DNA of 24,794 nucleotides from Gammaproteobacteria bacterium RIFCSPHIGHO2_12_FULL_38_11 (GTDB taxonomy: Bacteria > Pseudomonadota > Gammaproteobacteria > Coxiellales > Coxiellaceae). Location of the stretch: the NCBI GenBank assembly GCA_001801515.1, contig MGXX01000017.1:1-24794 (forward strand), given 5' to 3'. Below the pieces are notes generated by a model that worked only from the letters and a program-made list of their open reading frames with translations, ran no database searches and was not told the origin of the DNA. The stretch's first letter is position 1. The number at the start of each line of letters is the position of its first letter. Both the position numbers and the translations under genes were made by a program. Of the stretch, positions 6,135-15,289 are shown piece by piece.

Positions 6135-8762
6135 ATGCAAACCACTTTATTTAAAAAGCTTAACGCCAATACTGTGGTCCTCACCGCAAACAGTCGCCTC
6201 ACACGTTATTTACAGTCAACTTTTGATAACTATCAACGCAGTCAAAGCAAAGCGGTTTGGGAAACACCCCACGTTTTGCCATTGACAAGCTGGCTCGAAC
6301 ACCAATTTCACCAAAGCAATAATGCCGGCACACTATTACTTTCAGATTTCCAGGCACAATGCGTTTGGGAAGATATTATTCAGAAATCCAAACTAACCCC
6401 CGATTTAATGCAACCCACCCTAATGACCAAGCTCGTCAAGCAGGCATTCGAGACATTGATCAACTTCGAAGTGCCGCTTCACACACTTACCCCCTTTAAC
6501 GAACAAAATGAAGTGAAGTGTCTCATTGAATGGATCACACAATTTCAAAAAGTGTGTCAGAAGAAAAACTGGGTTTCAGAGAGTGAACTACCGCAAGTTT
6601 TAACCCCACTTTTAATAAATCAAAGAATAAAATTACCCAATAAAATTATCTTAATTGGATTCGACGAAGTAAACCCAAATATAAAATCGTTATTATCTGA
6701 ATTAGGAAAAAAAGTCATCGTCGAAACAGAAGTGCTTGCGGCACCCACCCCAGAAACAAAACAAATTATTTTAGACAATCCTGACACTGAATTAGAAACA
6801 ATGGCAAAATGGGCAAAGGCCTTATGGGATATAAATCCACAAATGCAAATTGGTTGTGTGATTCCCGAGCTTGCCAATATCCGTAGCAAAGTGCAACGCG
6901 TATTCACGGAAATATTTTGCATCGAACACATTTTACCAGGGACACCTCTCAATCATGCGCCCTTTAATATTTCAGCAGGCACCGCCCTAGCGCAACAGCC
7001 AATGATACAAGCCGCATTAACATTGCTCAATTGGTGTCACACACCTCTACCCATCCAACATCTTTCACATTTACTGCAATCACCTTATTTATGCAGCAAT
7101 GAAGCTGAAAAAAACCATGGCGCACAAATGGATGTGCTGTTGCGTGATCGACATTATTTATACGTAAATATAAGCGACTTATACTCTGTTTTGCCAAGTA
7201 TGCTCGTTCCACGTTGGCGCGCCTTTATTTCACACTTTTATGAAAATAAATTCAGCGAATTATCTCCTTCTGAATGGGCAAGCCATTTTATTGATTTATT
7301 AAAATCAATTCAGTGGCCATCTACGCGTACACAAAACAGCACAGAATTTCAGGTATTAGAACGTTTTAAAAAAACTTTATTTGAGTTTTCACAGCTTGAT
7401 CTTCTATTTTCAAAAATCAATTTTCGACGTGCCTTGCACCTATTAAATACGTTAACCCAACAAACGATTTTTCAAGCGAAAAGTCACCATGAACCCATTC
7501 AAATAATGGGTGCACTAGAAGCGGGCGGGATTTTATTTGATCATTTGTGGGTAATGGGATTACACGACGGTATTTGGCCAGCAGCTACAAAGCCGCATCC
7601 CTTAATTCCCTATGCGATACAACAACAATTTAATTTGCCGCATGCCACCGCAAAGCGCGAACATCAATTTTGTGAGCACATGACAAAACGATTAGCCAAT
7701 GCAGCAGAAACTGTTATTTTTAGTTCGCCCGCTAAACAAGGTGATCAAGTTTTTTCACCTTCGCAATTCATTAAACACATTTCCATGCTAAATAAAAACA
7801 AATTATTAGTGTCGAAACAAATTAATTATGCTGAAACTATTTTTAATGCTAAAAGCATTGAAACACTGGATGATAATCAAGCATCTGCAATGACACAATT
7901 TTCAAGCATACAAGGCGGCAGCACGATTTTAAAATTACAAGCGCTTTGCCCTTTTCGCGCATTCACCACCATTCGATTAAAAGCAAAAGCTTTAAATAAT
8001 CCAGTGATCGGCATCCCCGCTGTTACAAAGGGCATTATCATTCACCAAATTTTATTTGAGATTTGGGGGGAATTAAAAGATCAAAAAGCCTTGCTGACAT
8101 TAACAGATGAATCTCTTGATGCCTTAATTGAAAAATATACTGATAAAGCATTGACGCAAAACCCTAATCAAGCATATCAAGATTATTTTTACAAGGTTGA
8201 AAAAAAACGTTTGAATACATTAATCAGAGATTGGTTATTGTTTGAAAAAACACGTCCCTACTTTCGGGTCATTGAACGGGAAGCTACCTGTAATATGTCG
8301 ATTCATCAATTGCCACTACAAATTCGCCTTGATCGTGTTGATCAATTAAGCGATGGTTCATTATTTTTAATTGATTACAAAACGGGGCCAAATTCCATTG
8401 CAGGTTGGTTTCAAGAACGTTTGTCTGATCCACAATTGCCAATTTATGCAGCATTTCAAGATAAAGCAGAAAATAAATATGCAGGAATCGCTTTTGCTGA
8501 AATTCGAAGTGCTGATATGAAATATAAAGGTGTTATTCACGAAAATCACCTGCATGCCGCAGATAAATTTTCAAGCTTAATGCCCGTTCATAAAATTAAA
8601 AATGACGCTGATATTTTTTCTTGGGAAAATTTAATGCAAACCTGGAAAAAATCGTTGGAAAAATTATCTGATGATTTCTGCCGTGGTATTGCAACGGTTG
8701 ATCCCCTAAAAAAAGAAGTGTGTTTGACATGCGACATGAAACCGATTTGTCGGTATAAATAA
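6135..8762 (+). CDS. addB: AddB-type PD-(D/E)XK nuclease with Fe-S cluster
   Basis: This 875-residue protein resembles the proteobacterial AddB-like partner of a UvrD/AddA helicase, which together process double-strand breaks for recombination. No Walker A was seen near the N-terminus (VVLTANSRLTRYL), so this half is probably an inactivated helicase. The C-terminal nuclease has D733 in RLDRVD and D747/K749 in LIDYKTG. C605, C863, C866 and C872 (single Cys, then CX2CX5C) match the known AddB iron-sulphur cluster spacing. I chose ATG 6135, preceded by TGGA at a good distance; a TTG at 6087 is in frame but gives residues unlike the family. The addA gene follows 51 nt downstream. Confidence 0.88.
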   Translation: MQTTLFKKLNANTVVLTANSRLTRYLQSTFDNYQRSQSKAVWETPHVLPLTSWLEHQFHQSNNAGTLLLSDFQAQCVWEDIIQKSKLTPDLMQPTLMTKLVKQAFETLINFEVPLHTLTPFNEQNEVKCLIEWITQFQKVCQKKNWVSESELPQVLTPLLINQRIKLPNKIILIGFDEVNPNIKSLLSELGKKVIVETEVLAAPTPETKQIILDNPDTELETMAKWAKALWDINPQMQIGCVIPELANIRSKVQRVFTEIFCIEHILPGTPLNHAPFNISAGTALAQQPMIQAALTLLNWCHTPLPIQHLSHLLQSPYLCSNEAEKNHGAQMDVLLRDRHYLYVNISDLYSVLPSMLVPRWRAFISHFYENKFSELSPSEWASHFIDLLKSIQWPSTRTQNSTEFQVLERFKKTLFEFSQLDLLFSKINFRRALHLLNTLTQQTIFQAKSHHEPIQIMGALEAGGILFDHLWVMGLHDGIWPAATKPHPLIPYAIQQQFNLPHATAKREHQFCEHMTKRLANAAETVIFSSPAKQGDQVFSPSQFIKHISMLNKNKLLVSKQINYAETIFNAKSIETLDDNQASAMTQFSSIQGGSTILKLQALCPFRAFTTIRLKAKALNNPVIGIPAVTKGIIIHQILFEIWGELKDQKALLTLTDESLDALIEKYTDKALTQNPNQAYQDYFYKVEKKRLNTLIRDWLLFEKTRPYFRVIEREATCNMSIHQLPLQIRLDRVDQLSDGSLFLIDYKTGPNSIAGWFQERLSDPQLPIYAAFQDKAENKYAGIAFAEIRSADMKYKGVIHENHLHAADKFSSLMPVHKIKNDADIFSWENLMQTWKKSLEKLSDDFCRGIATVDPLKKEVCLTCDMKPICRYK

Positions 8763-8783
8763 CACGCCCGGAAGGGTGCGTGT
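8762..8783 (+). repeat. Hairpin between addB and addA
   Basis: ACACGCCC and GGTGCGTGT can pair into a stable GC-rich hairpin immediately after the addB stop codon. No T run follows, so it is not a typical intrinsic terminator. It might protect or process the joint message. Structure seen, role inferred. Confidence 0.4.
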
Positions 8784-8813
8784 GATCCTTGCAACCATAA
8801 TAGTGATATAGAA

Positions 8814-11800
8814 ATGACCAACACAATCCAAGATGCCCACATCCGTCAACGCGCACTTGATCCAACACAATCCTTTATTGTGCAAGCACCAGCAGGTTCT
8901 GGAAAAACTGAAATTTTAACGCAACGGTATTTGGTTTTATTATCCCATGTGCAAAAAGCGCCTGAAGAAATTATTGCCATTACATTCACTCGCAAGTCTG
9001 CAGCGGAAATGCGCGCTCGCATCTTACACGCGCTTGAATTTGGAAAAGAGCCGGAACCTGAGAAAAATAATTATCGACACATCACTTGGCAACTTGCTAA
9101 TAATGTATTAAAAAAAGACCATTCACTGAATTGGAATTTAGTTCAAAACCCCAATCGGTTACGCATTTTAACAATCGATGCACTTTCAACTTTTTTATGC
9201 CGACAAACGCCCATGCTGACCCATTTCGGCGGTTCCCCCTCCGTATGTGAAAATGCAACAGCATTATACGAATTAGCCGTCACCCGTTTATTAATTTATA
9301 TTACGGAAAATAAGGAATGGCAACCCTATTTAGATTATTTACTATTGCATTTAGATAATAACGTTAATAATTTAGAGAAATTATTTTCTGATTTATTAAA
9401 CCACCGCGACCAGTGGTTACCCTCAATTATATATTGCTACACACATCATGCTGCATTACGCGACACCCTAGAAAATAATTTAAAGCGTATTCGAGAAGAA
9501 AAAATTAAAATTGCAGCCAAAACACTTCCGCAACACGCAAAACAAATAATTATCTTATTGGCACGTCATGCAGGTGCCCATTTTGAAAAAAACAATCCTG
9601 AGCACCCCATTGCTGCTTGTGCGCAATTGACTGCAGAAGAAAACCAAGCTTTTTCATGTTGGCTTGGTCTTGCCAATTTATTGCTAACCCAAACCGGTGA
9701 ATGGCGAAAAACAATTGATATTCGCAGTGGATTTGGACCCAAAGATCCCAACAAAACACTTATCCTCGCCCTATTAACTGAACTGCAAGATCATCCTGAT
9801 TTTAAAGCCAGCCTAAATGCTATTTTAATTGCTCCACCTGCCCATTATTCTGAATCACAATGGGAAGCCATAACAGCTTTAACCCAATTATTACCTTTAT
9901 TAAGCGCACAATTGAATTTGGTTTTTCAGGAAAAAGGCCAAGTTGATTTTGTCGAATTAAATGCGGCGGCATTAAAAGCATTGGGAAGCGATGAAGCACC
10001 TACCGATTTAGCACTTTATTTAGATTATCAAATTCGGCATTTACTCATTGATGAATTTCAAGATACCTCTGTTACGCATTTGCATTTACTTGAAAAAATT
10101 ACTGCAGGCTGGGAATGCAACGATGGACGCACTTTATTTTTGGTCGGTGATCCCATGCAATCTATTTATCGTTTTCGCAATGCAGAAGTAGGCTTGTTTT
10201 TACGCGCACAACAACAAGGGATTGGCAATATTTTTTTAGAACCCTTAACACTCACCATGAATTTTCGTTCACAAGCAAATTTGGTTAACTGGTTCAATGA
10301 TACATTTTCAGTTGTTTTTCCAGTCATATCAGACATAGCAACAGGTAGCGTTCCTTACACAAAAGCAATTGCAGCTAAAAGTGCCGATGATGCCGCCGTC
10401 AACTTCTACCCGATTGTTTCCAACGACAATCAAATTGAAGCGCGATTATTAATTGAAAAAATTACCATGTGTCGCGAAAAAAATCTAACTGAATCAATAG
10501 CAATTTTAGTTCGTTCACGCACACAATTAATTCCTATTATTCATTTATTGCATGAAAATAAATTGCCTTTTCAAGCCATTGATATTGAACCTTTATCAAC
10601 CTGTTCTGAAATTCAAGATTTACTCTCGCTAACCCGCGCTCTATTGCATCGTGCTGATCGCATTGCATGGCTTGCTATTTTACGCTCTCCTTTTTGTGGT
10701 TTAACATTGCAAGAATTAGAAATCATTTCAGACCAAGCTTCAAAGAAAACAATTTATGAAGCAATTATTAATAGCGATTTAGCTCGCTTATCAAACTTAA
10801 AAAATTGCTTACAACACGCGTTTAACACACAATATCAATTCTCTTTGTCGCAGTGGATTGAGGGTGTTTGGCTTGGTTTGGGCGGTCCTGCCTGCTTAAA
10901 TAGCGCAAACGAATTAAATAATACCCGCTCCTATTTTGATTTATTATCTAAGATGGAAAATGAATCTAATATTATTTCAGTTGAACAATTAACCAAAAAT
11001 TGTGAAAAACTTTTTGCCAACCCACAAAACACAGAAAAAAATGCTATTCAGATATTAACCATTCATAAATCCAAAGGATTAGAGTTCGATCACATTTTCA
11101 TTCCTGGATTACAACGTCAAACGCCACCCGACCAACAAAAATTATTTCGCTGGCTCAATCTCCCTAATACATCTGGCGGTAATGATTTAATTTTAGCGCC
11201 TCTTAAATCCGTTACACATCAATCCGATGCTGTCTATGATTATTTAAAAGAAGTAGAAAATCAAAAACAGGATTACGAAATCAGCAGATTATTATATGTC
11301 GCTGCAACCCGCGCCAAAAAAAGTTTGCATTTATTTTGGCTACTTGACTGTAAAACTGTAGAGACGCGATTTATTGCTGCCCCGGCCAAACAGGGCAGTT
11401 TTTTACAAAAACTGTGGCCAATTCTAGAACCGCTGTGCACAGCGCCTTCAAATACCGTAACCAAAACAACTGAAATTACACAGCCTAAAAAATTATTATT
11501 ATCACGATTATCAGCAGCATGGCAATCTCCATTTAATCCTGCTGCACGCATTGATCAACAGCCCGTTAAAATCGACATTACACTTCGTCAACAGACATCG
11601 CGTATTATCGGCACTGTTATTCATGAAATATTACAAAAAATTTCAGAAGACAATAGTCATACGTTTTCAGTCCCCCATTATCAAAGTCGATTATTGTCAC
11701 TTGGTATTTTACCCAGTGCAATTTCTGAATCAGTTGCAATCATAAAATCAGCCATTGAAAAAACGCTATCAGATCGCCGCGGACAATGGATATTATTAGA

Positions 11801-12104
11801 CAAGCATCAAGCGGCACATTGCGAATATCAATTATCGCAATTAAACGCATTTGAAATACAGCATGTGATTATTGATCGCACTTTTATAGATGAGAATAAA
11901 ACACGTTGGATCATTGATTATAAGACTACAAAACCAGCTGATAATGAAAATTCCACTGTTTTTTTAGAGAAGCAGAAAAAAGAACACCATGCGCAGCTAG
12001 AAAACTATGCGTCGATTATTGCAAAAACGGAAAATTTCCCTATTAAACTGGGGTTGTATTTTCCGTTGTGTGCAGAGTGGATAGAGTGGAATTACAAAAT
12101 ATAA
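8814..12104 (+). CDS. addA: AddA-type UvrD/SF1 helicase-nuclease
   Basis: ATP-driven DNA helicase and nuclease that, with the AddB-like protein, resects broken DNA ends for RecA. The 1096 residues show all main SF1A motifs: Walker A GSGKT (28-32), ITFTRKSAAEMRAR (Ia), IDEFQDTS (motif II, D413/E414), GDPMQSIYRFR (III), ILTIHKSKGLEF (V) and LYVAATRAKKSL (VI). The C-terminus holds a RecB-type nuclease: H937 in GTVIHEIL, then D1035 and K1037 in IIDYKTTKP. ATG 8814 has only a weak ribosome site, so coupling to addB is likely. Its last 13 bp overlap the convergent outer-membrane gene. Presence of addAB suggests the cell lacks recBCD, which cannot be checked here. Confidence 0.92.
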   Translation: MTNTIQDAHIRQRALDPTQSFIVQAPAGSGKTEILTQRYLVLLSHVQKAPEEIIAITFTRKSAAEMRARILHALEFGKEPEPEKNNYRHITWQLANNVLKKDHSLNWNLVQNPNRLRILTIDALSTFLCRQTPMLTHFGGSPSVCENATALYELAVTRLLIYITENKEWQPYLDYLLLHLDNNVNNLEKLFSDLLNHRDQWLPSIIYCYTHHAALRDTLENNLKRIREEKIKIAAKTLPQHAKQIIILLARHAGAHFEKNNPEHPIAACAQLTAEENQAFSCWLGLANLLLTQTGEWRKTIDIRSGFGPKDPNKTLILALLTELQDHPDFKASLNAILIAPPAHYSESQWEAITALTQLLPLLSAQLNLVFQEKGQVDFVELNAAALKALGSDEAPTDLALYLDYQIRHLLIDEFQDTSVTHLHLLEKITAGWECNDGRTLFLVGDPMQSIYRFRNAEVGLFLRAQQQGIGNIFLEPLTLTMNFRSQANLVNWFNDTFSVVFPVISDIATGSVPYTKAIAAKSADDAAVNFYPIVSNDNQIEARLLIEKITMCREKNLTESIAILVRSRTQLIPIIHLLHENKLPFQAIDIEPLSTCSEIQDLLSLTRALLHRADRIAWLAILRSPFCGLTLQELEIISDQASKKTIYEAIINSDLARLSNLKNCLQHAFNTQYQFSLSQWIEGVWLGLGGPACLNSANELNNTRSYFDLLSKMENESNIISVEQLTKNCEKLFANPQNTEKNAIQILTIHKSKGLEFDHIFIPGLQRQTPPDQQKLFRWLNLPNTSGGNDLILAPLKSVTHQSDAVYDYLKEVENQKQDYEISRLLYVAATRAKKSLHLFWLLDCKTVETRFIAAPAKQGSFLQKLWPILEPLCTAPSNTVTKTTEITQPKKLLLSRLSAAWQSPFNPAARIDQQPVKIDITLRQQTSRIIGTVIHEILQKISEDNSHTFSVPHYQSRLLSLGILPSAISESVAIIKSAIEKTLSDRRGQWILLDKHQAAHCEYQLSQLNAFEIQHVIIDRTFIDENKTRWIIDYKTTKPADNENSTVFLEKQKKEHHAQLENYASIIAKTENFPIKLGLYFPLCAEWIEWNYKI

Positions 12105-12820
12105 TTTAACCCAATTGTCGTATTCAATTCACCATGCGAATTATTATTTTGTATATCGGCAACGTATACGGTATCCAAACGAATCCCAGTGTGTTTAGAA
12201 AATTGCATTAAAAAATCAAGGCCGACAGCAGGATCAATTTTGGTATTTTGACTCAGTGGGTAATAACTCGTTGATGAAGATCCATATGTAAACGTGTAAT
12301 AAAACTCTGACAACATCGCGCCCAATTTAGCGCCCACTTGAAACTGCTCATCCGGATCAAATACAAATAATATATCACCTAATAAACCCGTCATTTTAAC
12401 GGATGAATTTAATCTCGTTGCCGCAGCACCAGTGGTTTTTGTTTCAGAAAATTGCTGTATATAGGCTACCTGCACGTCAAGATGCTGAGTACATTCTTTT
12501 CCAGCTGCCACTTCAAGCGCATTAAATGAATTAGGTAATGCTGTGCTCGGAACAAAAGTGATTGAGTCGTTAGATCCATTGGTCAATTTTTTTGTGTCAT
12601 CACTTAAAAAGCGGTAGGTATACATATAACCACCGAAAAAATAGAATGAATGACCATTACGCGCAAAGGGGTAATCTTCATCATCTACTTTAAAATTAGG
12701 CTGTAACGTGTAGCCACTCAAATCTTCTTTGGTGTAATCATAACCCCCATTTTCAGCATAAACCAACGAAGTTGTTAACGAAAACAAAGCAATTGCTGAA
12801 CATTGAATCAATCGACGCAC
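12092..12820 (-). CDS. Putative outer-membrane beta-barrel protein
   Basis: A 242-residue exported protein. It starts at GTG 12820, preceded by a strong AAGGAG at 6 nt. Residues 1-22 are a signal peptide with likely cleavage after SLVYA. The mature part has alternating hydrophobic/polar stretches rich in Tyr, Phe and Gly (HSFYFFGGYMYTYRF, LGAMLSEFYYTFTYG, TGIRLDTVYVADI, GELNTTIGLNYIL), typical of an 8- to 10-strand porin-like or OmpW/OmpA-like barrel. It lacks a terminal Phe. No closer family is recognised. Its 3' end overlaps addA by 13 bp. A palindromic MITE-like element begins 37 nt before its start and must lie in or beyond its promoter. Confidence 0.7.
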   Translation of the reverse strand: MRRLIQCSAIALFSLTTSLVYAENGGYDYTKEDLSGYTLQPNFKVDDEDYPFARNGHSFYFFGGYMYTYRFLSDDTKKLTNGSNDSITFVPSTALPNSFNALEVAAGKECTQHLDVQVAYIQQFSETKTTGAAATRLNSSVKMTGLLGDILFVFDPDEQFQVGAKLGAMLSEFYYTFTYGSSSTSYYPLSQNTKIDPAVGLDFLMQFSKHTGIRLDTVYVADIQNNNSHGELNTTIGLNYIL

Positions 12821-12856
12821 GACGCTCTCCTTGAGTGAGATTCCCTAAGTGACACA

Positions 12857-13001
12857 TAGACTTCTTGCATAGCCTTCGTCTTTTGATTTTATACTTCGTT
12901 GGAATTTTCGTTCGCTCCTCATGTACTCACTTGTACACTGCGTCGCTCTCTCAAATTCCGCCTCGTCTAAAATCAAAATACTCGGTTATGCAGGAAGTCT
13001 A
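12857..13001. mobile_element. Palindromic MITE-like element with TA flanks
   Basis: About 145 bp form one long imperfect inverted repeat. GACTTC at 12859 pairs with GAAGTC ending at 12999, and the arms continue through TGCATA, TTTTGATTTTA and GGAATTT. They meet in a centre with TGTAC/GTACA (12922-12935). The dinucleotide TA flanks both ends, as expected for IS630/Tc1-mariner type insertion. No coding capacity. Only one copy lies in this window, so mobility is inferred from structure. On the minus strand it holds TATAAA near 12888-12893, which could serve the outer-membrane gene. Confidence 0.6.
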
Positions 13002-13017
13002 TTATACCGGTGGCTAA

Positions 13018-14352
13018 TCAATGTTGCCATAAACTTTTTGCCATCATACAATGCACCTCTTTATCACCTGACACATATTTTCCAATGCGACAATCCAGTG
13101 TAAAGCTCGATAACATATAAGCATCAACTGCATCCATATTTTTTTCTTTTTCTAATTTTTTGATCATTGCCATCGCCGCAGTTTTCATCGCTTCTTCTAA
13201 ATCTGCATTTTTTCCTGTCGTCACAAATTCACTTTGCGTATCTGCCGAAGGCAACAGAAATGCTTTTGCATTTGGATTTTTGGGAAACATGCAATAAACG
13301 CCTTGCACACCATTAACGACTTCAGAAATAGGACAGTTCCAGGTGCTCATCATCATTTTTTCTGCGGCTGGTTTTGATACCTTGCGCAAATCCATTATTA
13401 ATTGCAAAGTTTGACTTCTTGCAATGTTAAAAGCTTTATTTAAGTTTTTATCGTAACCCATCGCAATCCAATCTGTTTTTGTTTCTGCGCGCGGCCAAGT
13501 TAAAGCCTTATGTTTAACAAGATTAACGGTAATACTGAATTCTGCAAAGGCCGTTTCAATGGCGGTTAAATCAATCTCGCCATTACCTTGCCCTGCATGT
13601 GAATCGCCCGTCCACAATAACGCGCCTTTTTTGAAAACCGGTAAAAACAAAGTGGTTCCTTGCGTTAATTCACGTAGATCCATGTTTCCACCAAAAGGTC
13701 CTGGCGGAATAGAATCAAATTTTCCATTTTCTGCGCGCGCTACTGCGATCACGCCAGGGAAAGGCGCTAATGGCACAATAATGCCGGGCGCAAATTGCAT
13801 CTGCATTTTTTTAATATTCAAATAAAAATATTTTACTACACCGTTTGGAAATTCCTTTGGAAACAAACCCTTTCCAGGAACAATATCATTTGATGCATAA
13901 GGTCTTGGAATGATTTTATTAAAATGAATTTTTAAAACATCACCAGGTTCTGCGCCATTAATATAAATTGGACCTGTTAAGGTATGCGGTCCGCGTTCAG
14001 GTGCTTCGTCTTTCATTTTAATGATTTGCTGGATAGTCGCACCACCCGGCACAACCATATTGTCCGAAGCCGCCATGGTTTCAATAACAACCGTATCGCC
14101 AGAATTTATTGTTAATACTGTCGGATGACTGTTGTCAAAAATACCCCATTGGGTTGTTGCGGGTGTTGCGGGAAGGATATAAGTATGCACTTGTTGTGTG
14201 TGTGTTTCCTTTGGCGCCAACATACTGGCTTGATTGGGTGGCGTTGAAAGATAAGGTAAACAAGGTTTCGTCGTGTCTGCAAAAGCTGAATTGATTGCTA
14301 AGAAACCAAAACAGGTTGCGGCCATTGTAAGATAGCGTGATTTTGATAGCAT
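13018..14352 (-). CDS. Secreted acetamidase/formamidase-family protein
   Basis: Members of the FmdA/AmdA family hydrolyse short amides to ammonia and acid. This 444-residue protein starts at ATG 14352 with AAGGA upstream; the open frame to 14424 is not needed. Residues 1-25 form a signal peptide ending INSAFA, so it acts outside the cytoplasm, unusual for the family. Family hallmarks are GPIYINGAEPGDVL, FGGNMDLREL and GDSHAGQGNGEI. Past residue 300 a module of about 55 residues occurs twice, each with a helix and a CX13C pair (in STWNC and in TLDC). Substrate is not predictable. It lies 43 nt after higA on the same strand and could be cotranscribed. Confidence 0.85.
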   Translation of the reverse strand: MLSKSRYLTMAATCFGFLAINSAFADTTKPCLPYLSTPPNQASMLAPKETHTQQVHTYILPATPATTQWGIFDNSHPTVLTINSGDTVVIETMAASDNMVVPGGATIQQIIKMKDEAPERGPHTLTGPIYINGAEPGDVLKIHFNKIIPRPYASNDIVPGKGLFPKEFPNGVVKYFYLNIKKMQMQFAPGIIVPLAPFPGVIAVARAENGKFDSIPPGPFGGNMDLRELTQGTTLFLPVFKKGALLWTGDSHAGQGNGEIDLTAIETAFAEFSITVNLVKHKALTWPRAETKTDWIAMGYDKNLNKAFNIARSQTLQLIMDLRKVSKPAAEKMMMSTWNCPISEVVNGVQGVYCMFPKNPNAKAFLLPSADTQSEFVTTGKNADLEEAMKTAAMAMIKKLEKEKNMDAVDAYMLSSFTLDCRIGKYVSGDKEVHCMMAKSLWQH

Positions 14353-14379
14353 TCTCTTCCTTCTTGAAGTGATGATTTC

Positions 14380-14393
14380 ATAGCATACGCTAT
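14380..14393. repeat. Small palindrome between higA and the formamidase gene
   Basis: ATAGC and GCTAT flank ATAC, giving a 5-bp stem that overlaps the spacer just before higA ends at 14396. It could be an operator or a weak hairpin. Low significance alone. Confidence 0.25.
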
Positions 14394-14395
14394 TC

Positions 14396-14809
14396 TTACA
14401 AAAATAATCCAGCCTCAACACCAAATCGCTTCGATAACGCGTAGATATGATCTAAGGTTAATCTTCGTTTATGATTAACAATTTTAGAAACCAATGATCC
14501 AGAACCAATTTCCGGAAAGTCAGCAACCCCTAAATTATGCTGATCCATAATCACCTTCAAAACTGAAGCGCCTACTTCCAAATCACAGATAGCAGCATTA
14601 AAAGCGCTAAATGATTTTGATTCATCTTCCCAACGTTCAATACTCACAGATAAAATTTCAATTAAATGGCGATTGTAATCGTAATCATCAATCAACTCGT
14701 CCATCAATGATAAAGCATGCTCATAGTCTGTGTCATTTTGAATATGTGAAATAAAGTGCGCTTGATTAAATAAAGCATGTGCTTTCTTTTTTAATACTGC
14801 AAAACTCAT
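14396..14809 (-). CDS. higA: HigA-type antitoxin, Xre-family DNA-binding protein
   Basis: The antitoxin neutralises HigB by binding and represses its own operon. The 137-residue product matches the length of E. coli HigA (138). Its C-terminal half holds the Xre-like helix-turn-helix (about 85-130: GSGSLVSKIVNHKRRLTLDHIYALSKRFGV). The N-terminal half is helical (LMDELIDDYDYNRHLIEILS). ATG 14809 is chosen because GGGAG lies just upstream; a longer in-frame start at 14851 would lie inside higB. It begins one base after the higB stop (TAAcATG), so the pair is coupled. Confidence 0.88.
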   Translation of the reverse strand: MSFAVLKKKAHALFNQAHFISHIQNDTDYEHALSLMDELIDDYDYNRHLIEILSVSIERWEDESKSFSAFNAAICDLEVGASVLKVIMDQHNLGVADFPEIGSGSLVSKIVNHKRRLTLDHIYALSKRFGVEAGLFL

Positions 14810-14810
14810 G

Positions 14811-15122
14811 TTAATCTCCCGCTGTTCTGTATTTTTTACATAATTTATCATATTCCGAATGGGTCACAATATATTTAACATATAGTCGACTATCACGAAA
14901 CTCTATAAACGTCAGCAATCTTAAATTATTTCCACCAATGTCTAAAATCCACCACTTCTTTTTATACTTAAAATTACTTAACGAAGGAAATATTTTTCGC
15001 ATTGTATCAGGTGATTTAAAATTACCTTTTCGTAAAACCAAATACACCTGATGGATTGCCAGTGCATCATTTGGATATCGTTTTGAGGCCTCCAAAAACG
15101 GTTTTTTTGATATCACGTGCAT
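14811..15122 (-). CDS. higB: HigB-type mRNA interferase toxin
   Basis: HigB toxins of the RelE-like superfamily cut mRNA, mainly on the ribosome. The 103-residue product has the family layout: N-terminal helix (MHVISKKPFLEASKRYP), then KKKWWILDIGGNNLRLL and LYVKYIVTHSEYDKL strands, with the typical TH-EYDK ending. This matches the HigB_toxin family. ATG 15122 follows AAGGGA. Toxin-before-antitoxin order is the known arrangement of higBA systems. Expected target-cleaving residues (His/Lys/Arg near the C-terminus) are present, so it appears intact. Confidence 0.9.
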   Translation of the reverse strand: MHVISKKPFLEASKRYPNDALAIHQVYLVLRKGNFKSPDTMRKIFPSLSNFKYKKKWWILDIGGNNLRLLTFIEFRDSRLYVKYIVTHSEYDKLCKKYRTAGD

Positions 15123-15141
15123 ATATTTCCCTTATGAAGTT

Positions 15142-15170
15142 ACGATACGTCAAAGTTTCCAAATTGTCAA
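15142..15170 (-). promoter_or_regulatory. Promoter of higBA
   Basis: On the minus strand a perfect -35 TTGACA (15165-15170) and a -10 TATCGT (15142-15147) are separated by 17 nt. They lie 20 nt upstream of the higB start. Confidence 0.65.
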
Positions 15171-15188
15171 TATATTCCTTATTGTCAA
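15163..15188. repeat. Direct repeat ATTGTCAA over the higBA -35 region
   Basis: ATTGTCAA occurs at 15163-15170 and 15181-15188, 18 nt apart. The first copy, ATTGTCAAT, is itself a near-perfect palindrome and covers the -35 box. Position suits a HigA autoregulatory operator; this is inference. Confidence 0.4.
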
Positions 15189-15231
15189 CATTGATCTGTG
15201 TCGCAACAAGATCATACCCCTCTGAAATAAT

Positions 15232-15260
15232 TCTTCAATACCGTATTTTTGCTGTATAAT
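15232..15260 (+). promoter_or_regulatory. Candidate promoter of the 5'-nucleotidase gene
   Basis: A perfect -10 TATAAT (15255-15260) lies 17 nt after a weak -35 TCTTCA (15232-15237), 29 nt upstream of the start codon. Confidence 0.5.
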
Positions 15261-15289
15261 CAGCATTATTTTCAAAATAGAGGAAACCC

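Noticed and set aside
11551..11745. Plus-strand open frame inside addA
   Set aside because: Shadow of the addA reading frame, which has helicase motifs before and nuclease motifs after this point.
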